Source: Cylicocyclus nassatus
Taxonomy: Eukaryota; Nematoda; Chromadorea; Rhabditida; Strongylidae
Reading direction: 5' to 3'
DNA length: 64,000 bases
Assembly (NCBI GenBank): GCA_958299035.1
Contig: CATQJL010000326.1
Span: 2,680,232 to 2,744,231, forward strand
A program made the translations under genes and the position numbers. Positions 38,701-47,713 of this stretch are shown in pieces (position 1 is the first letter of the stretch; each line of letters starts with the position of its first letter). The notes under the pieces are model-generated. The model ran no database searches and was not told where the DNA came from. It worked only from the letters and a program-made list of their open reading frames with translations.

Positions 38701-41700
38701 CTGTTCTAATTCTTGTAAAGATGGCAGAATGTCATTAGGTTCCTCTTCAGGAATTACTGAAAATATTGGAGGCCATTTCATGTTAATTCCTACAAAGTTT
38801 GCATAAGCAATTAATTTCTTTTTCTGAAAGTGAATTGGTACCGGATTAGAGTTAAAAATTCGTAAAATAACTTTGTTATTATTGTTTGTTGCAGAAAGTG
38901 TTTTTCCGATAGCTACTCCAAATGGTAAAGTAATAAAATTGTCATCACAAATGAAGAATTCCCATTGGTTAGGGTAGCTAGTGTGGAGATTACCTTGGAC
39001 AATGTTATCGCTGTTTGGTGGAAGAGTGGTGTGCATTGATAAACGCACTGGGATTTCGAAAGTGGAAGATTCAGAGTCTGTTGAAGTGATGAAACTAACC
39101 ATGTTTTGATCAAAAGATATGGTGTTGTTATCGTAATTTATTGAAATGTTAGAAGCTATTTTCTTAATAGTATCATTTCCTATAAGAAACTCTGCGGTGC
39201 AGTCCTTATCGTGAACTACGTAAGTCAGTATTTCGATGATTTTGTCGCCTACTTGGAGGATGGGCGAAAGTTCTCCAATGAATTTAATAGGCGTTCCATT
39301 AGCAGTAATGCCCTGTTGTAATGATGGTTTGTTCATGGGTGTATTCAAAAGTTTTGCTAATCTGTGAGAAATTAGAGTTATAGCCGATCCAGTGTCAAAT
39401 AGTGCGATAACATTTTCTTGATTGAGTTTTGCTGGGATGAAAATAGTTGACATAGAATCATTTAAAATTAGTGCTACGCTTGGATTGTGAGAAAGAAATT
39501 TATTAGTTTTGTTTTTGATTATCGATGAATATCCTGAATTTAGGGGAACTTCATCCATTACTACTTCAACAGAGTTTTCTCTACTAGAGTGTCTGACTAG
39601 GGGATTACGTCGCTTAGGTTGTAAAATTACACGAGAATTTGCGACATGTGCAGGGGTGTTTTCTATTTCGTCTTTATCATTATTTTCGGTTCTGCTATCT
39701 GTTTTTCTTTTGCAAAAAGCTAGAATTGCTGAGCAGGGAATGCATGCTATTTTGAATATAAAGTGGAAAACTATTCTGGCTAAAGTGAATTGGTAGTAAA
39801 GTAGACCTAAGAGTCCTATAATTATTATCACGATAGTTAAGTAAACGATGGTTCTTACAAAATTATGTAGTTTAAGTGCTTTGACAACTGTTTTCTTTTC
39901 TTTTTGTAAGATACTGGAAGCTTTGGATTCGATATATTGGATTTTGTTGATAGTTTCTTTTTCAAATTCATCTGCCGTACCTTCGTGAAAAGGTTTTGTA
40001 TGTTCGGCTGAGGGAATTTGTGCAGAATATAAACGGTTTTTTATCAAGTTTACTTCAGTGGAAAGGCGAGCTAGATCGGAATGGAAAATTGGAGGGGCGT
40101 TAAAAATGAAGTCCTGATTTGCTATTGAGTAGGGAAGGTTTGTGTGGACCTGAGCAACGTCAATAGCGCCTTGCGGTGATTTATAATGATTAGTGCCATC
40201 GTTATAGATACCAAATGGAAGGTGTCCGCAATTTGCTTCAGCGCTGCTCGTTGTTAGATCTTTTGTTCCGGGTATTACGTAATGTATATCTTTACCTATG
40301 CGTACGGGAGTAAATATGTAACAAATGCCGTTAACGTTATGATCGAGGTAAATTTCATCTATGTGAACTTCTTTACATTTGGAAACCATCAAAACATCAC
40401 CGGCTGCTATGGCGAATATATCATTACGGTTAAGCAAAATTCGTGCTGCACTGGTGGGATTGATTTGAGCTATACTTTTTATTGCTTGATTTTTGAAATT
40501 TGTCAAACTACAAATACGATCAAAAAGATAATTGAAGTCGTGTCGCATAACTTCCTCTAATTTTATCTTCAAAAATTGCATTTTGGTATTGAGCTCAAAA
40601 TGTCTTTGGTCTTGTCTTTGTTCATGCGTTAGCAAAACGTCATTATTAATGTTGGCAAGATCGGGTTCGATGTGTACGGCTATATGTTGTGCTACTGCTG
40701 ATGAATCGTTTGCAGGATATTTAGTTAGTGGTGGATTTTTACTATGAAGTAAGAGTGCGGCTAGCTGCTTATGATTTTTCTGGATTCTTCGTAGGGTAGC
40801 ATCGGGTACGGTAAGGTGGGTGGTACGTTTAGAACGACGTTGTTTGCCAAATTTATCTTTGTAAAAGTCTCGCCTTTCGCGTTGTCTTCTTTGTCTGACA
40901 AAATTAACCATTTGTAGGTTTTTAGAGGCTTTGAAATGTTTTTGATTTATTTCATCTACTATATCCGGGTTTTTGGCAAAAATTGTGCGAGGATTATGAC
41001 CACGAATTTCTGGTAATAGTACGAAAACACCATTGTCCATAGCGATTGAATCATTGGGTAAACACCAGTATGAAATTTGATGAGGTTTATAAGTTATATT
41101 TTTATATGTGAGTGCTGTTTGAATATTATCAAGTACCATATGCGTAGGTGTAACATAAGCGACAGTTTCTACTGCTTTTTGATACCGGCAAGCAAAAGGT
41201 CTTTCTGTTCCAGTGCTCCAAATAACGGTTCCATGAGTTAATTTACATTCGTTGTCTCGTACATGGCATCGCGCCATGTCGCCAAATTGACCTATTATTT
41301 TATCGCCATCATAAGTTGCAAGATCGCCTTTTTCTACATACACGTTAGTGGTATATGTACATTTTTCTCCAAAAAACCATGGATACGAATAATGAATATC
41401 GTTATCTGAACCATACACTGTTGGCGAAAGTGGATAGAGAGGTTTTCCTTGGAATTTCTTAGTGTCAGCTATAGTGCGACATATGGAAGGTTCTATTGCT
41501 GACATGTATTCTTCATCGCTGTTGACCGAAAAAGTCATATGTAAATATGACGAAGCGCAGATTTTTCTTGTTTTATTGAAGCAGTGGTAAGCATTGATTA
41601 GATATGGTTCTGTGCGCTGTACAAAAACGAAAGCTGTAGTTAGTAATATATCAGTGGAATTGCTAGGGTGAGTACACGATGTAAGTTCTGGATAAGCTAC

Positions 41701-43182
41701 TGGCCAACCAGATTTACCGGCTGCACAGAGTTGGTAAGTTGGAGGTGATGCGGTAGCAAAAGTAAATGATAAACAAAATACTGTTATCAAAAATAGTGAA
41801 TGTGCGTATTTTCCTATGCCGGATGAAAACTTTGTAGAAATTGAATTTACATTTCTATCTACATTATTTCTGTTGACATTTCTATCTTTACGAAAGTTGT
41901 TATTTCGTTTAGGGAATCTAGGAGGTGTTTTTGATCGATTGTTTCTATTAGGAAAAGGTGAACGACTATTGGAAAAAGGTGAACGACTTCGGGATCTACT
42001 GTTGGAATTATCGCGTGAATAAGGTGCAAATCTAACATTCTTTTTGTAAGGGATGAATGGTTTTCTTTTAAAATTAGTTCGGGAGTCGCGCATGTAGTTA
42101 TTTGATGGATAAAACCTATTGCGATTATATCCGCGATTATATGGGTAGTCCGGAAGACGTTTCAAATTATCGGCTTGGAAAATAGCATTAATTGGTTTTG
42201 AACGTAAATTATCGAGAATTTTATCTACTTTTTCCATTAAGACAGAGTCTCCAGTAAAGTGTTCTTCATATTCTGTTAGATCATAGACTCGTTCCGCTTC
42301 AGTTAAAAGTTTGTTGAAGTCAGTGGGTAAAGGACCCAAAAGTTTAAGCTTTTGCTTGAGTTTTGGAGGTAAAGCGGTGCTAAGAACAGTTCTTAGGAGA
42401 AATTCTCTATTTTGTTCTTGATCTGGTTCGGGATAAGCCTCTAATATGCATTGTCTTAGTCTTTTAGAAAACAGTGTTGGCGATTCGCCAGGTTTCATTT
42501 TCATTTCCATGAGTTTTTCGCGAGCCATATCCAAAAAATGATCAGTGGAGAAATGTTTACCAAGTTCATTAACGGCTAACTGCCAATTTTCCTTTTTGAA
42601 TTTTGGAAAATTGTCAAAAACGGCTTTTGCAGTGCCTTTTAAGTGAGCGGGTAGTAAGCGTGCTCTCTTTTGTGGGGTTAAACCCATGATGTCACTAATT
42701 TCAACGAATTGCTGTATAAAGTTCATTAAGCCTTGTCCACCTTGTTCACCAGAAAAGGTTGGAAGCTTAGTTGAGTATGAGGAGAGGCACAGTTTGTCAA
42801 AAACGTCATCTAGACGGTCTACCAATTGACTGGATTGCATTTCAGGATGTGGATCTATTTCTATGGGTTCCTCAAGTATTTCACGTTCTCTAGGCTGAGT
42901 TGCTTGAGGATTAGAAAGTTTGCTTAAAATCACCCCTATTGTTCCTGTTTTGGTTTCAGAAGGGTTTTTAAGTCTTAAATCGAAGTTGAGATGTTTTTGT
43001 CGAGGGGGAGAATATGAGACTGGAGATGTGGCTATTAAAGAATGAGAGCGAGTTCTATGAATTACTGGTGGTTCAGAGACAGCACGATCGTATAGTAAAA
43101 ATTCTAGATGTTTTTTGTCCTTTTTAGGTTGTTTATGAGAGATTCGAGAATGAGAACGAGTTCTTCTGTCTGAACTGTTCAT
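35758..43182 (-). CDS. Gag-glycoprotein-Pol polyprotein, 2474 aa
   Basis: Single ORF from ATG 43182 to TAA 35758. Residues about 135-345 are Gag capsid-like (Retrotrans_gag type). Residues 350-455 are an Arg/Asn/Ser-rich basic region replacing a CCHC knuckle. A signal peptide lies at 462-478 (AxA before S479), followed by a ~630-residue ectodomain with N-glycosylation sequons and a furin-type site QRRSKR ending at 786. A Cys-bearing, partly helical second part follows, then a TM at 1112-1131 and a cytoplasmic tail. Aspartic protease DTG is at 1263, RT YIDD at 1726-1729, RNase H HTDAS with D1875, and the integrase zinc ligands at H2080, H2088, C2118 and C2121. The catalytic triad is D2152, D2212, E2248 (spacing D35E), and the GPY/F motif is at W2384. 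No stop or frameshift separates Gag from Pol. The glycoprotein position between Gag and protease is unusual. Signal peptidase, furin-like and retroviral protease cuts would be needed to mature it. The glycoprotein class is inferred only from architecture. Confidence 0.95.
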   Translation of the reverse strand: MNSSDRRTRSHSRISHKQPKKDKKHLEFLLYDRAVSEPPVIHRTRSHSLIATSPVSYSPPRQKHLNFDLRLKNPSETKTGTIGVILSKLSNPQATQPREREILEEPIEIDPHPEMQSSQLVDRLDDVFDKLCLSSYSTKLPTFSGEQGGQGLMNFIQQFVEISDIMGLTPQKRARLLPAHLKGTAKAVFDNFPKFKKENWQLAVNELGKHFSTDHFLDMAREKLMEMKMKPGESPTLFSKRLRQCILEAYPEPDQEQNREFLLRTVLSTALPPKLKQKLKLLGPLPTDFNKLLTEAERVYDLTEYEEHFTGDSVLMEKVDKILDNLRSKPINAIFQADNLKRLPDYPYNRGYNRNRFYPSNNYMRDSRTNFKRKPFIPYKKNVRFAPYSRDNSNSRSRSRSPFSNSRSPFPNRNNRSKTPPRFPKRNNNFRKDRNVNRNNVDRNVNSISTKFSSGIGKYAHSLFLITVFCLSFTFATASPPTYQLCAAGKSGWPVAYPELTSCTHPSNSTDILLTTAFVFVQRTEPYLINAYHCFNKTRKICASSYLHMTFSVNSDEEYMSAIEPSICRTIADTKKFQGKPLYPLSPTVYGSDNDIHYSYPWFFGEKCTYTTNVYVEKGDLATYDGDKIIGQFGDMARCHVRDNECKLTHGTVIWSTGTERPFACRYQKAVETVAYVTPTHMVLDNIQTALTYKNITYKPHQISYWCLPNDSIAMDNGVFVLLPEIRGHNPRTIFAKNPDIVDEINQKHFKASKNLQMVNFVRQRRQRERRDFYKDKFGKQRRSKRTTHLTVPDATLRRIQKNHKQLAALLLHSKNPPLTKYPANDSSAVAQHIAVHIEPDLANINNDVLLTHEQRQDQRHFELNTKMQFLKIKLEEVMRHDFNYLFDRICSLTNFKNQAIKSIAQINPTSAARILLNRNDIFAIAAGDVLMVSKCKEVHIDEIYLDHNVNGICYIFTPVRIGKDIHYVIPGTKDLTTSSAEANCGHLPFGIYNDGTNHYKSPQGAIDVAQVHTNLPYSIANQDFIFNAPPIFHSDLARLSTEVNLIKNRLYSAQIPSAEHTKPFHEGTADEFEKETINKIQYIESKASSILQKEKKTVVKALKLHNFVRTIVYLTIVIIIIGLLGLLYYQFTLARIVFHFIFKIACIPCSAILAFCKRKTDSRTENNDKDEIENTPAHVANSRVILQPKRRNPLVRHSSRENSVEVVMDEVPLNSGYSSIIKNKTNKFLSHNPSVALILNDSMSTIFIPAKLNQENVIALFDTGSAITLISHRLAKLLNTPMNKPSLQQGITANGTPIKFIGELSPILQVGDKIIEILTYVVHDKDCTAEFLIGNDTIKKIASNISINYDNNTISFDQNMVSFITSTDSESSTFEIPVRLSMHTTLPPNSDNIVQGNLHTSYPNQWEFFICDDNFITLPFGVAIGKTLSATNNNNKVILRIFNSNPVPIHFQKKKLIAYANFVGINMKWPPIFSVIPEEEPNDILPSLQELEQYIPPEADISKQMPHFPANNVIPIQDRIKFDSSSLSQQQILQFYALLAKYQTCFVGTDGNLGRYNGPISHNINFVPHAKAPQQRPYRVPLEKRQEIKRQIEEMLRTRIIEPSTSKFASPIVLVKKGSNKDQWRFTVDYRQINAITENETYCIPHIQDIIDLVGGKELYSVLDFKSGFFQIPLEPKHKERTAFTSFLGLFQFTVMAQGLKGAPGTFQRVANSLIRELRACCFAYIDDIIIASQTVKEHLQDLEEVFIRIRNFGMKLTPEKCSFFKAEVQYLGVLISKKGTRLNPDKVASIINIPQPSDAKAVKSFLGAASYFRRFIPRFSFIATPLNELLQKDVSFKWTEEHQQAFETLKRALVKAPILVPPTLGQPYIIHTDASTIGVGACLLQKDLENSLEHPIAYCSRPLTKHEKNYAIIELEALAIVFALKHFYPYVANASITLVTDHAPLKSLMHRSDLVGRLAKYQISIQAYDLKIEYRAGKHNQLCDFLSRYPTVCTNAIQVNSLPTLDAIRRSQTQSKWNVVIKFLRGEQEFDETLLQEFSDTLDNYALYNNCLYFKSKKGPLLVIPDSEMQLKIIQIFHNNPLLGSHLGIRKTRKAIEAKYFWPQMLVNVAKFVNSCPVCQKIKTPSGHIIREELGEFPIPQRPFERLHTDIVGPLPQCIDGSRFISITVCAFSKLIICTPLPNQLTDTVVKALVNDVISKHGIPNEIVSDRGSNYTSEMFAQINHVLGIANSFTTSYNHKANGQVERLVKVITDSLTAYCSEARDMWSDFLQPIVFAYNTSVNDTTGHSPYFIAYGRHPITWCDIVHQLPSRISYASDSFADQLTTALQTTITEVGKQLAEKAARYKAGYDFQHKVFTKEISTGDLVLLHDDTVRPKFSVQWKGPYLVESVNRPNVTIKSLTGKQNSQTVHINRLKIYCSRFSFDNVSHQSIQNSPIPPETLSNDEHPVSRPESLQLHSQNLDSDSTDSEEL

Positions 43183-43615
43183 ACAAAGAAGTCAATTTAG
43201 TTAGTTAGCTCTTAGACGAGCTGTTATTGTTAGAAATGAAAAAAAAAAGATTTATTTATTTATTTATTTTTTTTTGTTGTTGATTAAAATAGGTATGTAT
43301 GTTAAGACTAAGATGAGATTACTAATAGTATGAATGAATATCACTAAGATCGTACTCTTATATGAGGTTGGAAGTTGATATCGGATTAGATTAGTTGTTA
43401 AACGATTTGGTTGAGAGAGTGAACGTCGGCGAAGAGATTGCAGAGAAAAAAAAATAGAGAGCCACCAAGTAGTGGATGTGGGTACTGGATTGTCGAAGGT
43501 AAGGTTTATATAGGTATCCAAAAGTTGTAATATGTGTGGGAATTGGTGTAATGTTACAAATATTCCGAGAAACTGGTAAATATTTTGACGGAAAAAATTA
43601 GTCTTTGCTCTTATT

Positions 43616-43795
43616 AATGGTTTTGTTTACGAGTTTGGTTCCTGTATTACACAGTATTAGGATGGAGAATCTATTTTTGGATTCTTGGATGTGATATTGT
43701 AATAGGTGAGGTTTAGATTAATTGCAGAAGAAATCTTCCTAATGGTTTTGTTTACGAGTTTGGTTCCTGTATTACACAGTATTAGGATGGAGAAT
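43616..43795 (-). repeat. 55-bp exact direct repeat in the element leader
   Basis: The unit beginning AATGGTTTTGTTTACGAGTT is found at 43616-43670 and 43741-43795, period 125 bp, with no mismatch by eye. Confidence 0.92.
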
Positions 43796-44051
43796 AATTT
43801 TTTTTTTATTAGGGGTTTATATAAAGATATATTTTACTAATCACAACTAAATTCAATATTGTATTTATCCGACTTATTGCTGGGGACCCATAAGTTCGTT
43901 AGTGAGTAGAAAATATTATTTGGGCTTTTTTTATAAAATGATGCCAAAGTGGTGTCCAATTGCTCTTTAGTCTCTTTGTTTTGAGATAGGTGAGAATAAG
44001 AAGGGGTAGGTGTTACGATCATCAATCTCAACTGTATAGTCATTAGTCTTG

Positions 44052-44280
44052 AGGGTTCCTCCTTGAGTGTTTTCGCCTACGGCCAATTGCTCCATTAGTG
44101 AGTGATTACGGCAGGTGATGCGCTAGGATATTTTTATCTTTGCGGCCATTTGTTCGCGACTTATTAATTGCTAGGTGGGGTTCCTCCGCGTAAATATTTC
44201 TGGGCTCGGCCATTTGTTCGCGCTTGATTAATGCCGGATAATGGCGTTCCGAGCAAAATATTTCGTGCGGCCACCTGTGA
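44052..44280 (-). repeat. Diverged tandem array in the element leader
   Basis: Four units of about 60-70 bp share a GGTTCC...ATATTT...CGGCCATTTGTTCGCG layout, with the clearest copies at about 44141, 44205 and 44265 and a weaker one near 44078. The spacing and GC-rich core suggest a structured or protein-binding leader element; that is inference. Confidence 0.6.
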
Positions 44281-45036
44281 GTTTTCGTCATCCACGAGAG
44301 AATTTATTGCTAGCTGAGGTTTGTTGAGGTTGCGCTGTCTGAGAGATGCAATGATCTATTCACCAAACAATGCGCCGTGAATCGGGCGAGCTGATAAATG
44401 TCAGCGCCTTCACGTGCTATATTGTATAGCCAATCTCACATTTTGTATGCATACATTACCGGTTTTCGCGAGCGAGTCCTTTTGAATTTCATAATAATTG
44501 TATAAATTTAAGGGATAAATCCCGATATGCTAGCTATAATTACAATTAATATACCCTCATTCTTTAATGCGCAAAATAATAATTTATATTCAATACTTTT
44601 CATCTCTAAATTAATTACGTAAGTCACGGATCACGGTGAATTTGTAAACAAATCTACTGTGAATTGCGCGTAAAAAAAATTGCGTTCAATCATAAATCGG
44701 CACGAAACTTATTTTTCGAAAATATCCGCGTTTTACATGCATGAAATATATAATTTATTGACCTAAGGTACCCGCCCGCAGGACTTTATGAAGGCAATTC
44801 TCAGATTGCTCTAGGTTAATGTTAGAACACACCATTGTCGGTTAGTGGTAATAATATTTAAAAAAAATACTCACATGTCGTTCGAGCTTCCTTGCCATGG
44901 TTGAGGAAGGGGGATTGTAAGACGATTGGAAGAGGGGTGGTATGTCGATTGGGAGGAGGGTGGGGGGTGGTGATTTTTTTTTTAAATTTTCAGAGAGAGA
45001 GAAAGAAAAAAAAATTTTGTCTATCTGCGGGATGAT

Positions 45037-45054
45037 ATCTCCCTGGGACCTCCA
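45037..45054 (-). other. tRNA primer-binding site
   Basis: Directly after the 5' LTR the minus strand reads TGGAGGTCCCAGGGAGAT. TGG pairs with the CCA end of a tRNA and the next bases would pair with the acceptor and T-stem. The implied tRNA has U as discriminator base; I cannot assign the amino acid. Confidence 0.75.
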
Positions 45055-45352
45055 TATCAGGTTAAAGGGGTGCACAGACCTTTGCCTGATGGTGTAGCGG
45101 TGTTATTGTACTGTGTCCAAGACATAAGTAATTATAAATTAGTTTATTATATAAGTTACATAAAAGGAGAGGAAAAGGGGGGAAGGGTAGACTGGTATGA
45201 GGATGACCAGCCAGGAGAGGGAGTGTGTGTAAGAGTTATTCATGCTGTCTTTTATACTCGTACAACAGCAACTGTGTCGTAGGCGGGGTGGCGTGTCCAG
45301 TAAACAGTGGAAGCATGACGAGGCATAAGATATGGTGAAATGATTCCCGACA
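45055..45352 (-). repeat. 5' LTR, 298 bp
   Basis: Second copy of the LTR, identical by eye to 34709-35006. As the 5' copy it carries the functional promoter. Confidence 0.97.
45249..45256 (-). promoter_or_regulatory. TATA box of the 5' LTR promoter
   Basis: TATAAAAG on the minus strand, about 97 bases into the LTR, in the context GAGTATAAAAGACAG. The same box lies at 34903-34910 in the 3' LTR. Transcription would start about 25-30 bases downstream. Confidence 0.75.
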
Positions 45353-45777
45353 CTGGATAACAAAAAGAGTGAATCTTGCGCTTTCAGAATGTCCTTAAGC
45401 TAAAATTCCTTGGGGGCATATGGCAGCGATATAAGCTGATCAAAGTGATGAAAAGCTCACAAAGTGATTTTTCGATTTTTGGTTACTAATTGCTAAAATG
45501 TCTACTAAAATTTGAATTTATTTTTGGTCTTGGTTTTGTGACGTACTCTTTTTGAGTAGGAGAAGTTGGTAGTGTTTGGATGTCTATAGGAATAGTTATG
45601 AATTTCGATCTTTCAAAATCAAGTTGTCGATTTTGTTTCATTATGATTTTCTATACTATAAAATACTAATTTTGGTATACATAACAATGAGGATATTGTG
45701 TAAATTAACTGGTTCGTTTAAGCATCTTTAAAGTGATTTTTTCTATTTTCTTGTGCAGAAATTGTGCATTAACCTAA
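45353..45777. mobile_element. MITE family B, right fragment of the split copy
   Basis: Continues the MITE interrupted at 34708 (shared runs such as TAAAATTCCTTGGGGGCATA and GACTTACTCTTTTTGA-like) and ends TGCATTAACCTAA followed by TA. With the LTR element and one CTGG removed, the two pieces give a ~506-bp copy aligning end to end with 31599-32091. Confidence 0.88.
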
Positions 45778-46901
45778 TATCAAACTGTGAAGCAAATTTT
45801 GTGCTAAACATTTCCATGAGGAACAATTACTGTATTATTTATCGAAACCGGTCTCATGAAAGTCGAAATGGTTAAGAAAATACTACCCTCACAAACTGGT
45901 TCGCGAACAATCTGAGGCACTATTGCACACCGATCCGCGTTCAACACGCCCAGTTCAAACTCTCATATCGATCGTTTTCTGAACCGCTCTCTTTTATAAA
46001 GAATCCAGTTTTCGTTTTAATATAAGCACTAATGCTTCTGGCTGAGCAAAAAGTGAGCTCCGCCTTTATGTTCATGAAAAGCATGCAAAAAAAGTAGGAA
46101 AGAAGTAAGGAACAGTTTCGAAATGTAGAATGAGTCAGAATGAATAGATTTTGCGGTTGAAGAAGCGCTAGAATTGTGGCACTTATATTCGCTTTAGGTG
46201 TGTTATTTTACCTTATCCTGATTTAAAGTAGATGATATTCGTCTGCAAATAATTTAGATGCAAGACGCAAACCACCTTTATCTCTTTTATTATTTATCAA
46301 ATATTGAACAAGTCTTTTACTGGACATGATGAAAGTCAATTTTTGATATTTAATCTCTACAACATACTTTGTAAGTTAATCTTCTCATAAAATCTATAAC
46401 ATGAGAACGGACTCAAAACTCGAAACTAGGTCATCTAATATACAGTTCCTCCGTAATTCTCTTTTATTTTTTTTATTTCTGTGATGTTTTGCGAGCATAA
46501 ATCGCTATGTTTCGTACATATTGCGCTGATGCAGAACAAACCTGACGTGTGCGTGTTCAATGATGACATTACAGCGAGCAAAGTACTTATGTCGAAACCA
46601 AAGCGAACATTTCTAGAATAATCGGAAAGCAATGATCACAAGAAGGAGCTGCAGACGCTGTTCGGCAACACTTTTTATTGAATTTTGGGGGAACAAGGTT
46701 TCGATGCGTGTTCATGGGCTGGTTATGGTAACTAGTTGGAGCGAAAATCTGTGCAAATGCAGATCACATGCGCATCAGTCGAAGAGATAAATGTCCACCA
46801 TTCATGCTTCCTGCATTTACTTGATTTTTTTTGGTTTTTTTCCTTTTGTTTCACTAAGTCGCCCTGTCATGGATTACATTCAAATAACCTGACAGTTTTT
46901 T

Positions 46902-47129
46902 TTAGTGTGTGAGGGATTCACCATAGCTACGATTACATAATTTTACTTTATGCCAGAGGTGGACATTTAACGTTGTTTTAAATGAACGCATATCATGTAT
47001 ACTCATAAGCTTGGTCCATAGGTCTAGTACCGAACTTTCCGACAAATGAGCTCTTGCGGATTTAATGAACATATTGGTTTCACCGTAGCTCAATGAAGGA
47101 AACCTTATACGCTTCTTTAAAATGTTCAA
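46902..47129 (-). pseudogene. Relic of a LINE-type reverse transcriptase C-terminus
   Basis: A 75-codon open frame reads like the C-terminal end of RTE/Jockey/CR1-type non-LTR polyproteins, with the order Ser-rich segment, SSVLDLWTKL, then SFKTTLNVHLW. This tail is a common trace of 5'-truncated LINE copies. No upstream RT motifs were found to the right, so only the 3' end survives. Assignment is by pattern and is moderate. Confidence 0.4.
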
Positions 47130-47713
47130 AGCAAAAGTTGGGCTGGCATATCATGCGACACAAGCCACATAAATCGTATTTTGTTATATTTTTATACTTT
47201 CTGATCTCTTAAGATGATAAATGTGCTTTCACCTATAGTTTTCAACTGAGAGAATTCTACACTGATTGTGTGTCCTATCAATACTTATGTTTTTCGGCTT
47301 TTCTATCGACATTCCACTCTGTTGCGAATAGTCTCTACTATGCATCATGGGATAGAACACTTGCTATAATCAACAAAAGCTATTTAGAATGAATTGGAGC
47401 CCGGTTTCAAATTTTTTTACAGATTTTTTTGTTATCTTTGGTGTAAGATTTATGAATCAACCAATATTAGTGTTGTTTACCAGCCAAAGAACAAAAAGTA
47501 GAAGCAGCGCTACTTTTTGAGTCCTACCTCTGAAGATGCTTTGATCTGCCATAGATTCCTTGCTCCAGTGCGATTTGATGCGCCGGCTATTAGATGCAGC
47601 GCGAGTTTCTCGTGGCTCAAAACGATAAGATTTCGCTGTACTTAACCATCTCGCCATGAGACTTTGCCCTACTTATTCATATCAGATTTCCAGTATGCTC
47701 TACAATTCTCCGA

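Larger units (their letters stand above)
43183..45054 (-). other. Long 5' leader of the LTR element
   Basis: The 1.87 kb between primer site and ATG contains an exact 55-bp direct repeat (43616-43670, 43741-43795) and a diverged four-unit array around CGGCCATTTGTTCGCG (44052-44280). An 85-codon upstream ORF (43521-43264) has a hydrophobic end but no recognised domain. A leader this long may hold packaging or translational control sequences, or an intron; none is proven. Confidence 0.6.
34709..45352 (-). mobile_element. Complete Ty3/Gypsy LTR retroelement with an envelope-like module
   Basis: The element is 10,644 bp on the minus strand: 5' LTR 45055-45352, primer-binding site 45037-45054, leader to 43183, one long ORF 43182-35758, a ~750-bp 3' region, a purine-rich tract and 3' LTR 34709-35006. 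A CTGG target duplication flanks it (34705-34708 and 45353-45356). Domain order RT-RNase H-integrase and the GPY/F tail place it in Ty3/Gypsy (Metaviridae); C. elegans Cer1 is a known nematode member with a single long ORF. The LTRs show no difference by eye and the ORF is unbroken, so the insertion is recent and may be competent. It landed inside an older MITE. Confidence 0.96.

Noticed and set aside
43264..43521. 85-codon leader ORF as a separate retroelement gene
   Set aside because: No recognised domain and no support beyond an open frame; noted only as an upstream ORF.
47580..47660. tRNA-like sequence on the minus strand (GGCGAGATGGTTAAGTACAG)
   Set aside because: A box A-like start is present but no box B at the right distance and no acceptor or anticodon stem.
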